From the NCBI GenBank assembly GCA_903847605.1, contig CAINED010000024.1, forward strand, positions 62,001-126,000: 64,000 nt of DNA, read 5' to 3'. Source of the DNA: an uncultured Hyphomicrobiales bacterium. GTDB taxonomy: Bacteria > Pseudomonadota > Alphaproteobacteria > Rhizobiales > Beijerinckiaceae. Of this stretch, positions 43,941 through 53,423 are shown one piece after another (position 1 is the stretch's first letter; every line of letters starts with the position of its first letter). The position numbers and the translations under genes were made by a program. The notes beneath the pieces are model-generated. The model saw only the letters and a program-made list of their open reading frames with translations. It searched no databases and was not told the origin of the DNA.

Positions 43941-45743
43941 ATGTGTGGAATTGCGGGCCTCGCCCTCAGAAATCTCGACGAAGACCTCCGGCGCCGCTTC
44001 TCGCGCCTTGCCAGCACGCATCTTTCGCGGCGCGGGCCCGATGCGTTTAACAGCGCCACTTTCGTCCAGCCCAACGGAGCGAGCGTCGATCTGCATCATG
44101 CGCGCCTTTCGATCATCGACATTGCAGGTGGCAGCCAGCCGATGTCGTCGAGCGCGGGGACAATCGTATACAACGGCGAAATCTACAATTTTAACGATCT
44201 CCGCGATAACAGGACAAACTACGCCACCCGCTCGGACACGGAAGTGCTGCTGCGGGGTCTTGCGGAAAATCCCTTCGCTTTTCTCAACCGCGCGGAAGGC
44301 ATGTTTGCGTTCGGTTATCTCGACGAGCGCAATCGCCGCCTCATCGTCGCGCGCGACCCCTTCGGGATCAAACCGGCCTACATCTTCAAGTCGGAAAATG
44401 CTTTCGCATTCGCATCGTCGTTGCACCCGCTGATGGCGCTGTCGAAGAAGGAAATCAACGAGCAGGCGCTCGTCGAGTACTATTCTTCACGCGGCATGCG
44501 CGGCTCCAGTACGATATTCAGAGACATCATCGAGGTCGCGCCGGGCTATGCCTTCATTCTCGATCTCGACACATGGCAAGTCACGTCGACCAAATGGGCG
44601 CAAGAGCGTAATGTCGCGCGACGCAAGGGCAACGAAGCAGATCTTGCCGCCGAACTCGACGACATTCTCGACCGCTCCGTCAAAACGCATCTGATCTCGG
44701 ACGTTCCCGTTGCGACTTTGCTTTCGGGTGGCATCGATTCGAGCCTGGTGACGGCGCTTGCGGCCAAGCATGCGCCGCATGTCGCGGCCTTCACGATGGG
44801 CTTCCGGGACAAGCGCTACGACGAAAGCGAATTCGCTGCGGCGCTGGCGCGCAAATATGGACTAAAGCATCACATCGTCTATTGCGAAGACTCCGACTTT
44901 CTTTCGCTGATCGACCAGTGGCCTCTCGTGATGGACGATGCGGTGGCCAACCCCTCTACTGTTCTGCTCTACGCCATCTCCAATTTCGCACGCGAGAACG
45001 GGCATAAGGTTCTTCTTGCCGGAGAGGGTGCGGACGAGATGTTCGCGGGCTATCACCAGCAATGGCGCTTCAATATAGCGCGCAAGCTTTACCCCGTCGG
45101 CAGATTTGCACCCTGCATTCCCGGCTGGATCGAACGCCTGGCTCCCCACAAGACCCGGCTCATTCATGCTGCGCGCATGGCGACGCAGCGTTGCGCCTTT
45201 CATGGCACGAGCACGATCTTCGAGCCGCATACGCTCGAAAAAACCTTTGCCGTTGCGCCGCGCCCTGCTCCGCGCGCACGCACACTGCACGACGCCCTGC
45301 AGCTCGATCAGAAATATCGTCTCCCGGATGACATGCTCACAGCTGCGGATCGCGCAACGATGCATGCTTCGGTTGAAGCGCGCGTGCCTTTCGTGACCCG
45401 TGAGGTCGCCAATTTCGCGGCAAGCCTGCCAGATCACATGCTGATTTCCGGCTTTACGCAGAAGGTGTTGCTGCGCCGCGTCGCGCGCAATCACGTCCCG
45501 GCCACCTGTATCGACAGGCGCAAGGTCGGCTTCGATCTGCCGCTTTCGCGCTGGTTCCGGACGACGCTGCGAGATCGTCTTTTCGGCGCCATGTGGAACA
45601 GCTGGCAGAAGGATTATTTCCGGCCCGGCGCTCTCGAAAAAGTCGTCGACTGGCATATGAGCGGCAAAGCGGATCTGCCGGACAAGCTCTGGGCCTTCAT
45701 GCTGCTTGAAAACAACGTGCGCGCCCTGCGCGCGATCCATTGA
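43941..45743 (+). CDS. Asparagine synthase (glutamine-hydrolysing) family amidotransferase
   Basis: 600-residue two-domain protein. Cys2 in MCGIAGLA is the glutaminase nucleophile; HLSRRGPDA, VYNGEIYN and ARDPFGIKPAYIF complete the class II glutaminase. The synthetase half carries the ATP loop LLSGGIDSSL and GEGADEMFAGYHQQ. Such proteins recur in exopolysaccharide and exosortase loci, where they are thought to amidate sugar acids or a polymer rather than make asparagine. GGGAA precedes the ATG. First gene of a six-gene plus-strand run ending at 51422. Confidence 0.92.
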   Translation: MCGIAGLALRNLDEDLRRRFSRLASTHLSRRGPDAFNSATFVQPNGASVDLHHARLSIIDIAGGSQPMSSSAGTIVYNGEIYNFNDLRDNRTNYATRSDTEVLLRGLAENPFAFLNRAEGMFAFGYLDERNRRLIVARDPFGIKPAYIFKSENAFAFASSLHPLMALSKKEINEQALVEYYSSRGMRGSSTIFRDIIEVAPGYAFILDLDTWQVTSTKWAQERNVARRKGNEADLAAELDDILDRSVKTHLISDVPVATLLSGGIDSSLVTALAAKHAPHVAAFTMGFRDKRYDESEFAAALARKYGLKHHIVYCEDSDFLSLIDQWPLVMDDAVANPSTVLLYAISNFARENGHKVLLAGEGADEMFAGYHQQWRFNIARKLYPVGRFAPCIPGWIERLAPHKTRLIHAARMATQRCAFHGTSTIFEPHTLEKTFAVAPRPAPRARTLHDALQLDQKYRLPDDMLTAADRATMHASVEARVPFVTREVANFAASLPDHMLISGFTQKVLLRRVARNHVPATCIDRRKVGFDLPLSRWFRTTLRDRLFGAMWNSWQKDYFRPGALEKVVDWHMSGKADLPDKLWAFMLLENNVRALRAIH

Positions 45744-45751
45744 GCGCGGCG

Positions 45752-47092
45752 ATGTTCGAAAAGCTGAAACATATCCCGCTGGCGAATGCGATGCTTCGCC
45801 GCCCGCCCGGATTTTATCGCGCGGCGCGCCGGCTTCTGGCGAATGCTGCAGATATGACGCCAGCAACTCTTGATGCGTGGCGGCGACAAAAGCTGTCGCT
45901 CATTCTGGAGAATGCGCGCAAACTTCCCGGTTATGCGGGCGCACCCAGGACTGACGACCTCTCGGCCTGGCCCGTTCTGGCCAAAGGAGCGATCCTCGGA
46001 CGCGAAGGAGATTTTGCGACCTCTTCGTTTTTGCCTTCCGTGCCCGCAGCAACCGGCGGCACCACGGGACAGCCGATGAAGCTGGCGCGCACATGGCGCT
46101 CGGTCGCGTTCGAGCAGGCTGTCATCGATCATCTCTGTGCAAATTGCGGCATCGAGCCTGCAAAGGCGCGCATAGCCATTTTGCGGGGAGACTCGATCAA
46201 GCCCGCTTCCGACATGACGCCTCCCTACTGGATCGACGAAGGACTGAAGCGGCGAATTTTTTCGGCTCATCATCTCAGTCGCGAAAACATCGCGCACTAT
46301 CGCGCCGCGCTGACCGAATTCGCTCCAGAAATTCTGTTCTGCTATCCGTCTTCGCTGGCAACGCTGGTCAATCTGCTTGACGAAGATTGCAGCGTAAAAA
46401 TTCCGCTGGTATTCGCATCGTCGGAAATGCTGCCGCTCGCGACCCTGCAGAGAGCTCGAAAAGTACTCTCTGCGGATGTCATCGACTTCTACGGCCATGC
46501 CGAGCGCATCGCCTGCGCCTGGTCGCTGAACGGCGAGGGCTATCGCTTTCTTCCTGCTTACGGCTACATGGAATTGCTGCCGGCCGGCGAAGGCCTTGCA
46601 CGGATCGTGGCGACTTCGCTCAACCCCCAAGGCCAGATTTTCGTACGCTACGATACGGGCGATCTTGCCCGCGTGCCCTCGCAGGATCCCTGCATTCTCG
46701 AAGAGATTGCACGGGGAATTCGGACTTTCGAGGGAATCGAAGGTCGAGATAGCGAATTCGTCGATCTGCCGGGCGGTCGCCGCATCATCGGCTTGAACCA
46801 TATTCCGCGTGGCGTCTCGGGCGCCGCCAGCATTCAGGTCCATCATAATGCCGCCGAAGAAGTGACGCTCTACGTCACGCCTTCCGCTTCCCCGGCAAAT
46901 CTTGGGGTGGATCAGCTCATCGCGAACTTCCGGCAGAAATTTCCCGCTCACATCAAGGCCCGGATTGTTTTCGTCGAGCGCCCCGTTCGCGAACGCAATG
47001 GCAAGGCGCCGCTTCTTCTGCGGACGCCCGATGCCGCCTCCATCGCCCTTTCGCCCAAACAACCCCTGTCTCACCTGGAGTACGCCGCATGA
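45752..47092 (+). CDS. Phenylacetate-CoA ligase/CapK-like adenylate-forming family protein
   Basis: About 446 residues. The AMP-binding P-loop reads PAATGGTTGQPMKL, followed by FCYPSSLATLV and FYGHAERIACAWS, and the RYDTGDLARV hinge of the family. Proteins of this type, often called CapK, are common in capsule and O-antigen loci, and probably activate an acid and add it as an ester or amide. The ATG at 45752 is used; a TTG at 45740 overlapping the preceding stop is an alternative start. Its stop overlaps the start of the methyltransferase gene (ATGA). Confidence 0.82.
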   Translation: MFEKLKHIPLANAMLRRPPGFYRAARRLLANAADMTPATLDAWRRQKLSLILENARKLPGYAGAPRTDDLSAWPVLAKGAILGREGDFATSSFLPSVPAATGGTTGQPMKLARTWRSVAFEQAVIDHLCANCGIEPAKARIAILRGDSIKPASDMTPPYWIDEGLKRRIFSAHHLSRENIAHYRAALTEFAPEILFCYPSSLATLVNLLDEDCSVKIPLVFASSEMLPLATLQRARKVLSADVIDFYGHAERIACAWSLNGEGYRFLPAYGYMELLPAGEGLARIVATSLNPQGQIFVRYDTGDLARVPSQDPCILEEIARGIRTFEGIEGRDSEFVDLPGGRRIIGLNHIPRGVSGAASIQVHHNAAEEVTLYVTPSASPANLGVDQLIANFRQKFPAHIKARIVFVERPVRERNGKAPLLLRTPDAASIALSPKQPLSHLEYAA

Positions 47093-47937
47093 CATCGCTG
47101 TCGAAGAACGAAACTGCATTCACCGCTGCTCAATGGGAGGAGATCGAGCGCGAAGAGCACGACCGCGTCTATGCGCATCTCGATCCCTTCCAGGGTTCGG
47201 ATGTTATCGATCCAGCCCGCGTGATGATCTGGGAAGATTATTGCTACAAGGCCGGCGCGCGTCCCGACCGCGGCCATCGCACGCGGCGTTTGTTCGAGCT
47301 CGTCGATATCGACAATCTCGAGGGCAAGAGAATCCTCGATGTCGGCTGCGGCATCGGCCAGTATTCGGTTTTCTTTGCCATGAAGGGCGCGGATGTCACC
47401 GCATTCGACATATCCCCGGTCGGCGTGGAACGCGGCAAGCAGATCGCCAGGGTTAACGGCGTCGAGGACCGCTGCCGCTTCGAAGTCGCCAATGCCTCGG
47501 ATATGCCCTATGCCGACGAGAGCTTCGACATCGTGATCTATCACGAGGTGCTGCACCACGCGATCAAGTATCCCAACGTACGCGAGGAAACGCTGCGCGT
47601 TCTGAAGCCCAGCGGAAAGGTCGTGATCAGCGAGACGCTGCGCGGCAACAAGCTGCTGTCTTTGGCGCGCCGCATCAGCATGTCCGGGGAAGAAGCGAAA
47701 GGCGACGTCATACTGGAAACTGACGATCTGCGCGGCTTCGCAAACGGCTTTTCGGCCTATCGAATCGAGCCGATGTCACTCTTCTTCATGCTCAAGCGTG
47801 TGTTCCATTCCCGCACACGCAATCCCATGGTCCGCTTCTTGCTGTGGTCCATCAAGAAGACCGACGATGCCTTGCTCGCCGCCTTCCCCTCCATGCGCCA
47901 TTTCTGCGGAGAATGCGTGATGGTGATGCGCAAGTAA
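47089..47937 (+). CDS. Class I SAM-dependent methyltransferase
   Basis: 282-residue methyltransferase. After an N-terminal extension of about 70 residues it shows motif I ILDVGCGIGQYSVFFA, the acidic strand AFDISPVGVERG, VIYHEVLHH and LRVLKPSGKVVISETL. The C-terminal 70 residues are hydrophobic and basic, possibly for membrane or lipid-linked substrate contact. CTGGAG precedes the ATG at 47089, which overlaps the CapK-like stop. It probably methylates the exopolysaccharide repeat or its acyl substituent. Confidence 0.87.
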   Translation: MTSLSKNETAFTAAQWEEIEREEHDRVYAHLDPFQGSDVIDPARVMIWEDYCYKAGARPDRGHRTRRLFELVDIDNLEGKRILDVGCGIGQYSVFFAMKGADVTAFDISPVGVERGKQIARVNGVEDRCRFEVANASDMPYADESFDIVIYHEVLHHAIKYPNVREETLRVLKPSGKVVISETLRGNKLLSLARRISMSGEEAKGDVILETDDLRGFANGFSAYRIEPMSLFFMLKRVFHSRTRNPMVRFLLWSIKKTDDALLAAFPSMRHFCGECVMVMRK

Positions 47938-47973
47938 GACTTAACTCAGATTCAATGATGCGGCAGGCCACAC

Positions 47974-48744
47974 ATGCGCACACGAATTCTCGATTGCCCG
48001 GTTGACGTACTCAGCCGGGAGGAAACCGTTCAGGCAGCGTTGCGGGCGATGAAAGATCGCTTGCCCTGCATGCATGTCTCACTCAACGTCGCGAAGCTGG
48101 TATCGGCGCGCACGGATGCCGACCTTGCGCGCGACATCGCCAGCGCCGACATCGTCGGCATCGACGGCATGGGCATCACTCTGGCGATGCGGCTCACCGG
48201 CCATCCCTCAGCGCCCCGCCTTGCCGGCGTCGATCTGTTTGAGGAATTGATGGCGCTTTGCGCCCGCGAAGGCTTGCGCCCCTTTCTGCTTGGCGCGAAA
48301 CAGGACGTCCTCGACGAAGCCATGCAACGTCTGCGAGATAGATTTCCGGGTCTCGATTTCGCCGGCGCTCATCACGGTTATTTCGACGGCCGTGACGGCG
48401 AGATCGCCGGCATCGTGCGCGCCTCGAAAGCTGACTGTCTGTTTCTCGCCATGCCTTCGCCCCGCAAGGAGCGTTTCATGGCGCGCTGGCGTAGCGAACT
48501 CGACGTACCCTTCGTCATGGGCATCGGCGGAACTCTCGACGTGATGGCCGGGAAGGTTTCGCGCGCGCCACGCCTGATGCAGCGCCTCGGCCTCGAATGG
48601 TTTTACCGGCTGGCGCAGGAACCGCGCCGCATGTGGAAAAGATATATGGGGACCAACGTTCAATTTGCAGTTCTGCTGGCGCGCGAGATCCTGTTCCGGC
48701 GCAAACCTGCCGGCATCGCCGAAGCCGGCAAGTCCACCAACTGA
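47974..48744 (+). CDS. WecG/TagA/CpsF family glycosyltransferase
   Basis: 256-residue glycosyltransferase of family GT26, adding an N-acetylmannosamine-type sugar to the lipid-linked primer. The family landmarks are MHVSLNVAKLVSA, IVGIDGMGITLAMRL, LLGAKQDVLDEAMQRL, FLAMPSPRKERFM and the GIGGTLDVMAGKVSRAP loop followed by LGLEWFYRLAQEP. ATG at 47974. It lies 36 bp after the methyltransferase and 12 bp before the flippase gene. The initiating glycosyl-1-phosphate transferase is not in the window. Confidence 0.93.
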   Translation: MRTRILDCPVDVLSREETVQAALRAMKDRLPCMHVSLNVAKLVSARTDADLARDIASADIVGIDGMGITLAMRLTGHPSAPRLAGVDLFEELMALCAREGLRPFLLGAKQDVLDEAMQRLRDRFPGLDFAGAHHGYFDGRDGEIAGIVRASKADCLFLAMPSPRKERFMARWRSELDVPFVMGIGGTLDVMAGKVSRAPRLMQRLGLEWFYRLAQEPRRMWKRYMGTNVQFAVLLAREILFRRKPAGIAEAGKSTN

Positions 48745-48756
48745 GCCGGAATTTTC

Positions 48757-50256
48757 ATGGCGGGCAGCAACGACATCGCCGATATGAAGCCCGCAGCTCC
48801 TGCGGGCTTTGGATATGCGTTCTCAATTGCAGGCACACTCGTGTCGCGCCTCGCCATGCTGGCGATCCTGATCCTGCTTCCCCGCCAGATCGGACTGACC
48901 GATTATGGACTCTTCGCCCTGGTCATCACGCTCGGCGAAATCATTGAGATGACGAGTTCGAACTGGTACCGCCTGTTGCTGGTGCGGCAGAGCGTGAATG
49001 CCGACAATACATCATCGACCGCGGAGCGCTCCGGCTTTCGCCTGATCACGCTCGTCCTGATATCGGCAGGTCTCGCCATAGGCCTCGCCGCTCTGCTCGC
49101 GCCCCTTGTCGTCACACATGATCACTGGTCGTTCGCGGCTGCGACAGCCCTTTACATCCTCTCCTTTGTAGCGTTTCGCCTGCTCGTCACGATCATGCAG
49201 GCGCAGGGTCGTCAGCGCCTGATCGGCTATGTCGAACTCATTCGTGGCGTCCTCACATTTTCAATCGTCATGTCGGCAGTAGCTTTTGGCGCTGCAAGTT
49301 TCCTGTATGCGAGCCTCGGCCTCGTCGTGGCGACGGCCATCACGGCTGCCATCGGCTTCCCGGCCATTCGCGACGGCCTCAGCAAGGTTCTGTTGCAGCG
49401 CCTTGCCAGCGGCAGCTTTCTTGCCATCGGCGTTCCCGTCATCATCGCGACGGTTCTGACCTATCAGATCGGCTGGTTGGACCGCCTCGTGCTGCAGCAC
49501 TGGATGGGTCCGCAGACCGTGGGGCTCTATGTCGCGATCATCGCCATCGCGCGACAGCCGGTCGATCTCGTCCTCAATGCGCTCAACTCGCAAACCTTTC
49601 CGGTTCTCCTCACCCGCGATGGGAAGGGCGGTCATATTGCCGCCGACAAGATCGCCGGTGTTCTCATCAGTCTCTGCATCATGGGCTTTGGCGTCGCCGC
49701 TGCGATCATGGCGCTGGCCGATCCGCTCGTGCGCTTCGCCCTGCCTACCTTCGATCGCGATATCGCGGTTGCGCTCGTGCCCTTCATCGCTGTCGGCGCC
49801 GTCGCCTTGGGAATCAAGCACTTCGTTTTCGACAACATCTTCCATGCCTATGGACAGAACTGGGTCATGCTGCGCTGGTTCGGCTTTGTTGCTGTCGCGA
49901 CCCTCGTGCTGACGATGGCGCTCGTGCCGCGTCTGGGTCCGCAGGGCGCGGCGATTGCCTTCCTATTGGGTTCACTCGGCGGCCTTGCTTCGTCCGTCGC
50001 GCTATCGCGCCGATTCTGTGCGGTGGCTCTGCCCGTCTCCGCCCTTCTGCGCATTGCAACTTCAGCCGCGATTGCCGGGCTCTGCGCGTGGACGGTCGCC
50101 ATGTGGGAAGATACGACCTTCCTGCGTCTGGGCCTCGGCAGCCTCGCCTTCGGCATCGTCTATCTTGCGGCATTGACCATCCTGCTAAATTTCCGCCTCG
50201 GCGCATTTCTGTCTTCACCCTGGAGCACCGAGGGTTTGCGCGGGACGGCATCGTGA
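48757..50256 (+). CDS. Wzx-type oligosaccharide flippase
   Basis: 499-residue polytopic membrane protein of the MOP/polysaccharide-transport superfamily with about 14 hydrophobic segments. The first helices, AFSIAGTLVSRLAMLAILIL and LPRQIGLTDYGLFALVITLG, are the usual start of Wzx. It would move the undecaprenyl-linked repeat unit across the inner membrane. ATG at 48757; its stop TGA at 50254-50256 overlaps the ATG of the next glycosyltransferase by one base. It is the single flippase of the cluster. Confidence 0.87.
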   Translation: MAGSNDIADMKPAAPAGFGYAFSIAGTLVSRLAMLAILILLPRQIGLTDYGLFALVITLGEIIEMTSSNWYRLLLVRQSVNADNTSSTAERSGFRLITLVLISAGLAIGLAALLAPLVVTHDHWSFAAATALYILSFVAFRLLVTIMQAQGRQRLIGYVELIRGVLTFSIVMSAVAFGAASFLYASLGLVVATAITAAIGFPAIRDGLSKVLLQRLASGSFLAIGVPVIIATVLTYQIGWLDRLVLQHWMGPQTVGLYVAIIAIARQPVDLVLNALNSQTFPVLLTRDGKGGHIAADKIAGVLISLCIMGFGVAAAIMALADPLVRFALPTFDRDIAVALVPFIAVGAVALGIKHFVFDNIFHAYGQNWVMLRWFGFVAVATLVLTMALVPRLGPQGAAIAFLLGSLGGLASSVALSRRFCAVALPVSALLRIATSAAIAGLCAWTVAMWEDTTFLRLGLGSLAFGIVYLAALTILLNFRLGAFLSSPWSTEGLRGTAS

Positions 50257-51422
50257 TGGACGATATTCGCGATCGATTCCCCGCTGGCGCGGATGCGCCA
50301 AGCCCTTCGCCCGATCGCCAGATGCGCCCGCTCGTTCTTATCAATCATCTCGTCGAACCCCCGGGCCGCATCACCGGCATCACGCGCTACGCCTTCGGGC
50401 TGATGGAAGCGATGATACGGCGAGGTGATACGCGCCTGCTTCTGGTCACCTCCTGGACGCGCGAACAGCTTCCGCCTGGCATCGCCGCTGGCTTGGAACA
50501 TTTGTTCACCCTGCCGCATATTGAATCGACGCCCGTCAATAATTTGCGGCAGCGCCGCGTACTCGGCGAGATTGCTCGCGGCCATTCTGTCGATGTCGTC
50601 TATGCGATGAATCCCATGTGTCCGCCGGTGCGCGGAATAGCCTCGGTCAACACGCTGCACGATCTCTATTACGAGATCCTGCCGCATCTCTACACACGGC
50701 GTCATCGGTTGTGGTGGAAACTCTTCTTCGGCGATGCGGCGCGGCGCGCCAGCCGCATCGCTTGCGCCTCCGCCAATTCCGCCGCCGACGCCACTCGGCT
50801 GCATCCATCCCTTAGCGGCAAGACATCCGTCGTCGCCGGCGCTGGCGTCCTGCCGAAAGGAAACGCGCCGCTTCCAAAGGAATTGGAAGGCGAACCCTAT
50901 GTGCTGCTTCTCGGCAATGTAACGCCCAACAAGAATATCGGCTTTGCCGTGGGCGCATTAAGACTGCTCGCGCGGCAGGGCCGCCCGGTGCGGGCATTGC
51001 ATGTGGGCCGCGATCTCACCGGCGATCTTGCAAAAGCCCTCTCCGACGATGGCGCAATCCTGCTGCAAACGTTGGGCGGTCTCGACGACAGCGCGCTCGA
51101 TGCAGTCCTGCGAAATGCTTGCGCGCTGGTCCAGCCTTCGCGCTATGAGGGCTTCGGTCTCCCGATCATCGAGGCGCAGGAGCGCGGCGTGCCGGTCGTG
51201 GCCAGCGACATTGCGGTCTTCCGCGAGGTGACTGGCGATGGCGGAGTTCTCGTCAAGCTCGACGATATCGAAGGTTTTGCGGATGCTTTGTATCGCTTGA
51301 CCAACGATCGCCTCCTGCGCGCGGAGCTCTCCACAAAGGCTCTGGCGAACAGCGCGCGCTTTACCTGGGACAAATCCGCCGAAGCGGCCGTCGCCATGAT
51401 CCGTGAGCTCTGCGCCGCCTGA
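50256..51422 (+). CDS. Glycosyltransferase family 4 protein
   Basis: 388-residue GT-B glycosyltransferase. N-half: LINHLVEPPGRITGITRYAF. C-half: VLLLGNVTPNKNIGFAVGAL and the donor motif ALVQPSRYEGFGLPIIEAQ with VVASDIAVFREV. ATG at 50256 overlaps the Wzx stop by one base, so translation is coupled. Last gene of the six-gene run beginning with the amidotransferase. A tandem-hydrolase gene of opposite strand follows, stops 30 bp apart. Confidence 0.9.
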   Translation: MDDIRDRFPAGADAPSPSPDRQMRPLVLINHLVEPPGRITGITRYAFGLMEAMIRRGDTRLLLVTSWTREQLPPGIAAGLEHLFTLPHIESTPVNNLRQRRVLGEIARGHSVDVVYAMNPMCPPVRGIASVNTLHDLYYEILPHLYTRRHRLWWKLFFGDAARRASRIACASANSAADATRLHPSLSGKTSVVAGAGVLPKGNAPLPKELEGEPYVLLLGNVTPNKNIGFAVGALRLLARQGRPVRALHVGRDLTGDLAKALSDDGAILLQTLGGLDDSALDAVLRNACALVQPSRYEGFGLPIIEAQERGVPVVASDIAVFREVTGDGGVLVKLDDIEGFADALYRLTNDRLLRAELSTKALANSARFTWDKSAEAAVAMIRELCAA

Positions 51423-51452
51423 TTTTTAGCGGCAACTTGAGCCCACGCATTT

Positions 51453-53219
51453 TCAGCGGGCGTTCAGTTTTTCCAGAAATGTCCTCGCCACAGGCAAAAG
51501 TTTCGCGCGGCTCGCCGCCGTCGAGAAGTTGTGATCGGCGCCGGCGATGACCGCATAATCGAACGCGCCCTTGTTCCTGACGCTTGCGCCCACCGTGCCG
51601 AGATGACCGCGCATTTCATCGATGCCGCCATCGCCCCTGGTGAATTGCATGGAGACGAGAACGCCCCGCGTCAGCATGGCCTCAATGTCCGCCCGTGGCG
51701 AGCGCACGTCCTCTTTTCTCACCTCACCGGTTTCACCGCGCGCTTTGAATTTTCCAATCAAGCCGGCAAAACGGGCCTGCAGCAAACCGGCAACGCGCAC
51801 AATCAGCATTTTCGCGACGCCACGCAGGTTGGCCTCGCCACTGAAGATTCTTTGCCAGGCTGCGCGGCTGAAGAGCTTTTCGAAATAGGAGTTGACGGAT
51901 TTATACAGGACGAGGCTGTCACCTTCCCGCCAATAGAACTTTTGCAGGTTGATCATCAGCGCGCCGCTGATATCAGCGCCTTGCCTTGCGGCATGAAACG
52001 CGGCGTAGGCGCCGCTGCAAATACCGGCGATAGCAGGTCTTTCGAACCCGAGAGATTCGAGATGCCGCACGGCAGCCAAAACGTCTTCGCCGGTTTCTTC
52101 AATATAGACGACGCGCTCCGGGCGCCCCTCAAGCGCCGGGGATTCCCCTATGTCCGCGAGATCGATGCGAAAGGTCGTATAGCCTTCGGAGGCAAGGGCG
52201 CGGGCAAGTTCCGTCGTCTGGCGGCCCCAGCCCGAACGCGGGTTTGCGCCGGTATTGGCGAGAACCAGCGCCGGCCCAGCCGATGCGCCTGTTAAAGGCT
52301 GACACAAGATACCGAAGAGCGCACCGTCTTTCCCGAAGCGCCATGCCGTTTCGACGAATGTATCGCCGCACAGGCGCATTGGATTGGGTAGAAAAGTCGG
52401 TCCCGAAACGTCACCGGCGTTTCCAAACCAGTCGGAAACAGTTTGCAGGAAAGCTTGCGGATGATCGGCGAGCACAGGATCGGTCAGCACATCAGCAAGC
52501 GCACAATGCGGGATGAGTTCCCCGGCCCTGCCCGATGCCTGCCACAAATCCACCAGATCCTGTGCCGCGCCCGGACCGGCTTGCGACATAACCGCAGCTT
52601 TATGCCAATGGCCCGAGGCGGGTTTCCGCACATCGAGCGCACGAAGTTGCGCAAGCGAAGTCTCCGACAGCGAAAAGCCGTTGAATTCGTTTTCTGCCTG
52701 TCCCTCCGCTTCCCCGCCGATCGCGTAGTGAGCCCGCATCTGCTGAAGCTCGCGCAAGTAGCGGCGGCCGGACAGCACGGGCGCGACGAGCAGCAGCCTG
52801 TGCACAGCGAATGCCTCTGCCAAATTTAAGGCGGTAGATGCGCCGAGCCTCACGCCGACGACACTTAGCTTTTCGACGCCGGCAATGTTTCTCAGCCAGT
52901 TCGCGGCCTCAAGTGCCGCCGTCAGCCGGCTGGCCACGACGCCCGCACAGTCTTCCTCGCCCAGCGAGTCCCCCGTGCCGGGAAAATCGATGCGCAACAC
53001 GGGATATCCACGGGATGAAAGCGTTTCCGCCAGAAGCCGCAATGTCTTCGCACTGGACAGCGCCTCATGCCCGAAGGGCGGCAGGATAAGAATGCCCTCG
53101 CTCGCCGGGCCGGGATGAAACATTCCGAAGCAATCGCCGATCGCAACAGCTTGTGCGAGCTGGGTACGCGAAGTTGAGTTTGCATGATCCCGTAGCGGGA
53201 CAGAAAAGAGATCGTCCAC
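51453..53219 (-). CDS. Tandem alpha/beta-hydrolase protein, exosortase-associated type (copy 2)
   Basis: 588-residue protein with two alpha/beta-hydrolase domains, homologous along its length to the product of 19349-21082. Domain 1 has RIDFPGTGDS and elbow GVRLG with Arg124 for the nucleophile. Domain 2 has FRIDLADIGES, elbow GICSG with Cys401 and a probable catalytic His in GADHNFS. The start is GTG at 53219, with AGGCGG before it. It lies inside the exopolysaccharide cluster, facing the GT4 gene and divergent from the co-polymerase gene. It probably acts on the polymer, its lipid carrier or an acyl group. Confidence 0.8.
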   Translation of the reverse strand: MDDLFSVPLRDHANSTSRTQLAQAVAIGDCFGMFHPGPASEGILILPPFGHEALSSAKTLRLLAETLSSRGYPVLRIDFPGTGDSLGEEDCAGVVASRLTAALEAANWLRNIAGVEKLSVVGVRLGASTALNLAEAFAVHRLLLVAPVLSGRRYLRELQQMRAHYAIGGEAEGQAENEFNGFSLSETSLAQLRALDVRKPASGHWHKAAVMSQAGPGAAQDLVDLWQASGRAGELIPHCALADVLTDPVLADHPQAFLQTVSDWFGNAGDVSGPTFLPNPMRLCGDTFVETAWRFGKDGALFGILCQPLTGASAGPALVLANTGANPRSGWGRQTTELARALASEGYTTFRIDLADIGESPALEGRPERVVYIEETGEDVLAAVRHLESLGFERPAIAGICSGAYAAFHAARQGADISGALMINLQKFYWREGDSLVLYKSVNSYFEKLFSRAAWQRIFSGEANLRGVAKMLIVRVAGLLQARFAGLIGKFKARGETGEVRKEDVRSPRADIEAMLTRGVLVSMQFTRGDGGIDEMRGHLGTVGASVRNKGAFDYAVIAGADHNFSTAASRAKLLPVARTFLEKLNAR

Positions 53220-53340
53220 GGACTGCCGCCTGTCGTCTGTGCCGTCCCGGGTCGAATTGGCCTCTCGCCCGGCGACTTCGCGCGTCCATCTGCAACAGCC
53301 ATGCCTTCGCCCGGGGCCAAGCGATTTTCGTTCCTCTTAA

Positions 53341-53367
53341 GAATTATTAACCCTGACGAATTATTAA
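53341..53367. promoter_or_regulatory. AT-rich direct repeat upstream of the co-polymerase gene
   Basis: GAATTATTAA occurs twice, at 53341 and 53358, 17 bp apart, in the divergent gap between the tandem hydrolase and the Wzz-type gene (57-83 bp before its ATG). It stands out in GC-rich surroundings. It could be an UP-like element or the site of a MucR/Ros or other AT-preferring regulator. Confidence 0.45.
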
Positions 53368-53423
53368 TTCCGGATGGATTCCCTGCGCACAGGGCTGTGC
53401 GCGAGGCCTGATGGAATGACCTG

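Noticed and set aside
45614-47119. A 501-codon minus-strand open frame
   Set aside because: It is antisense to the CapK-like gene, which has clear adenylation motifs and correct overlaps with both neighbours.
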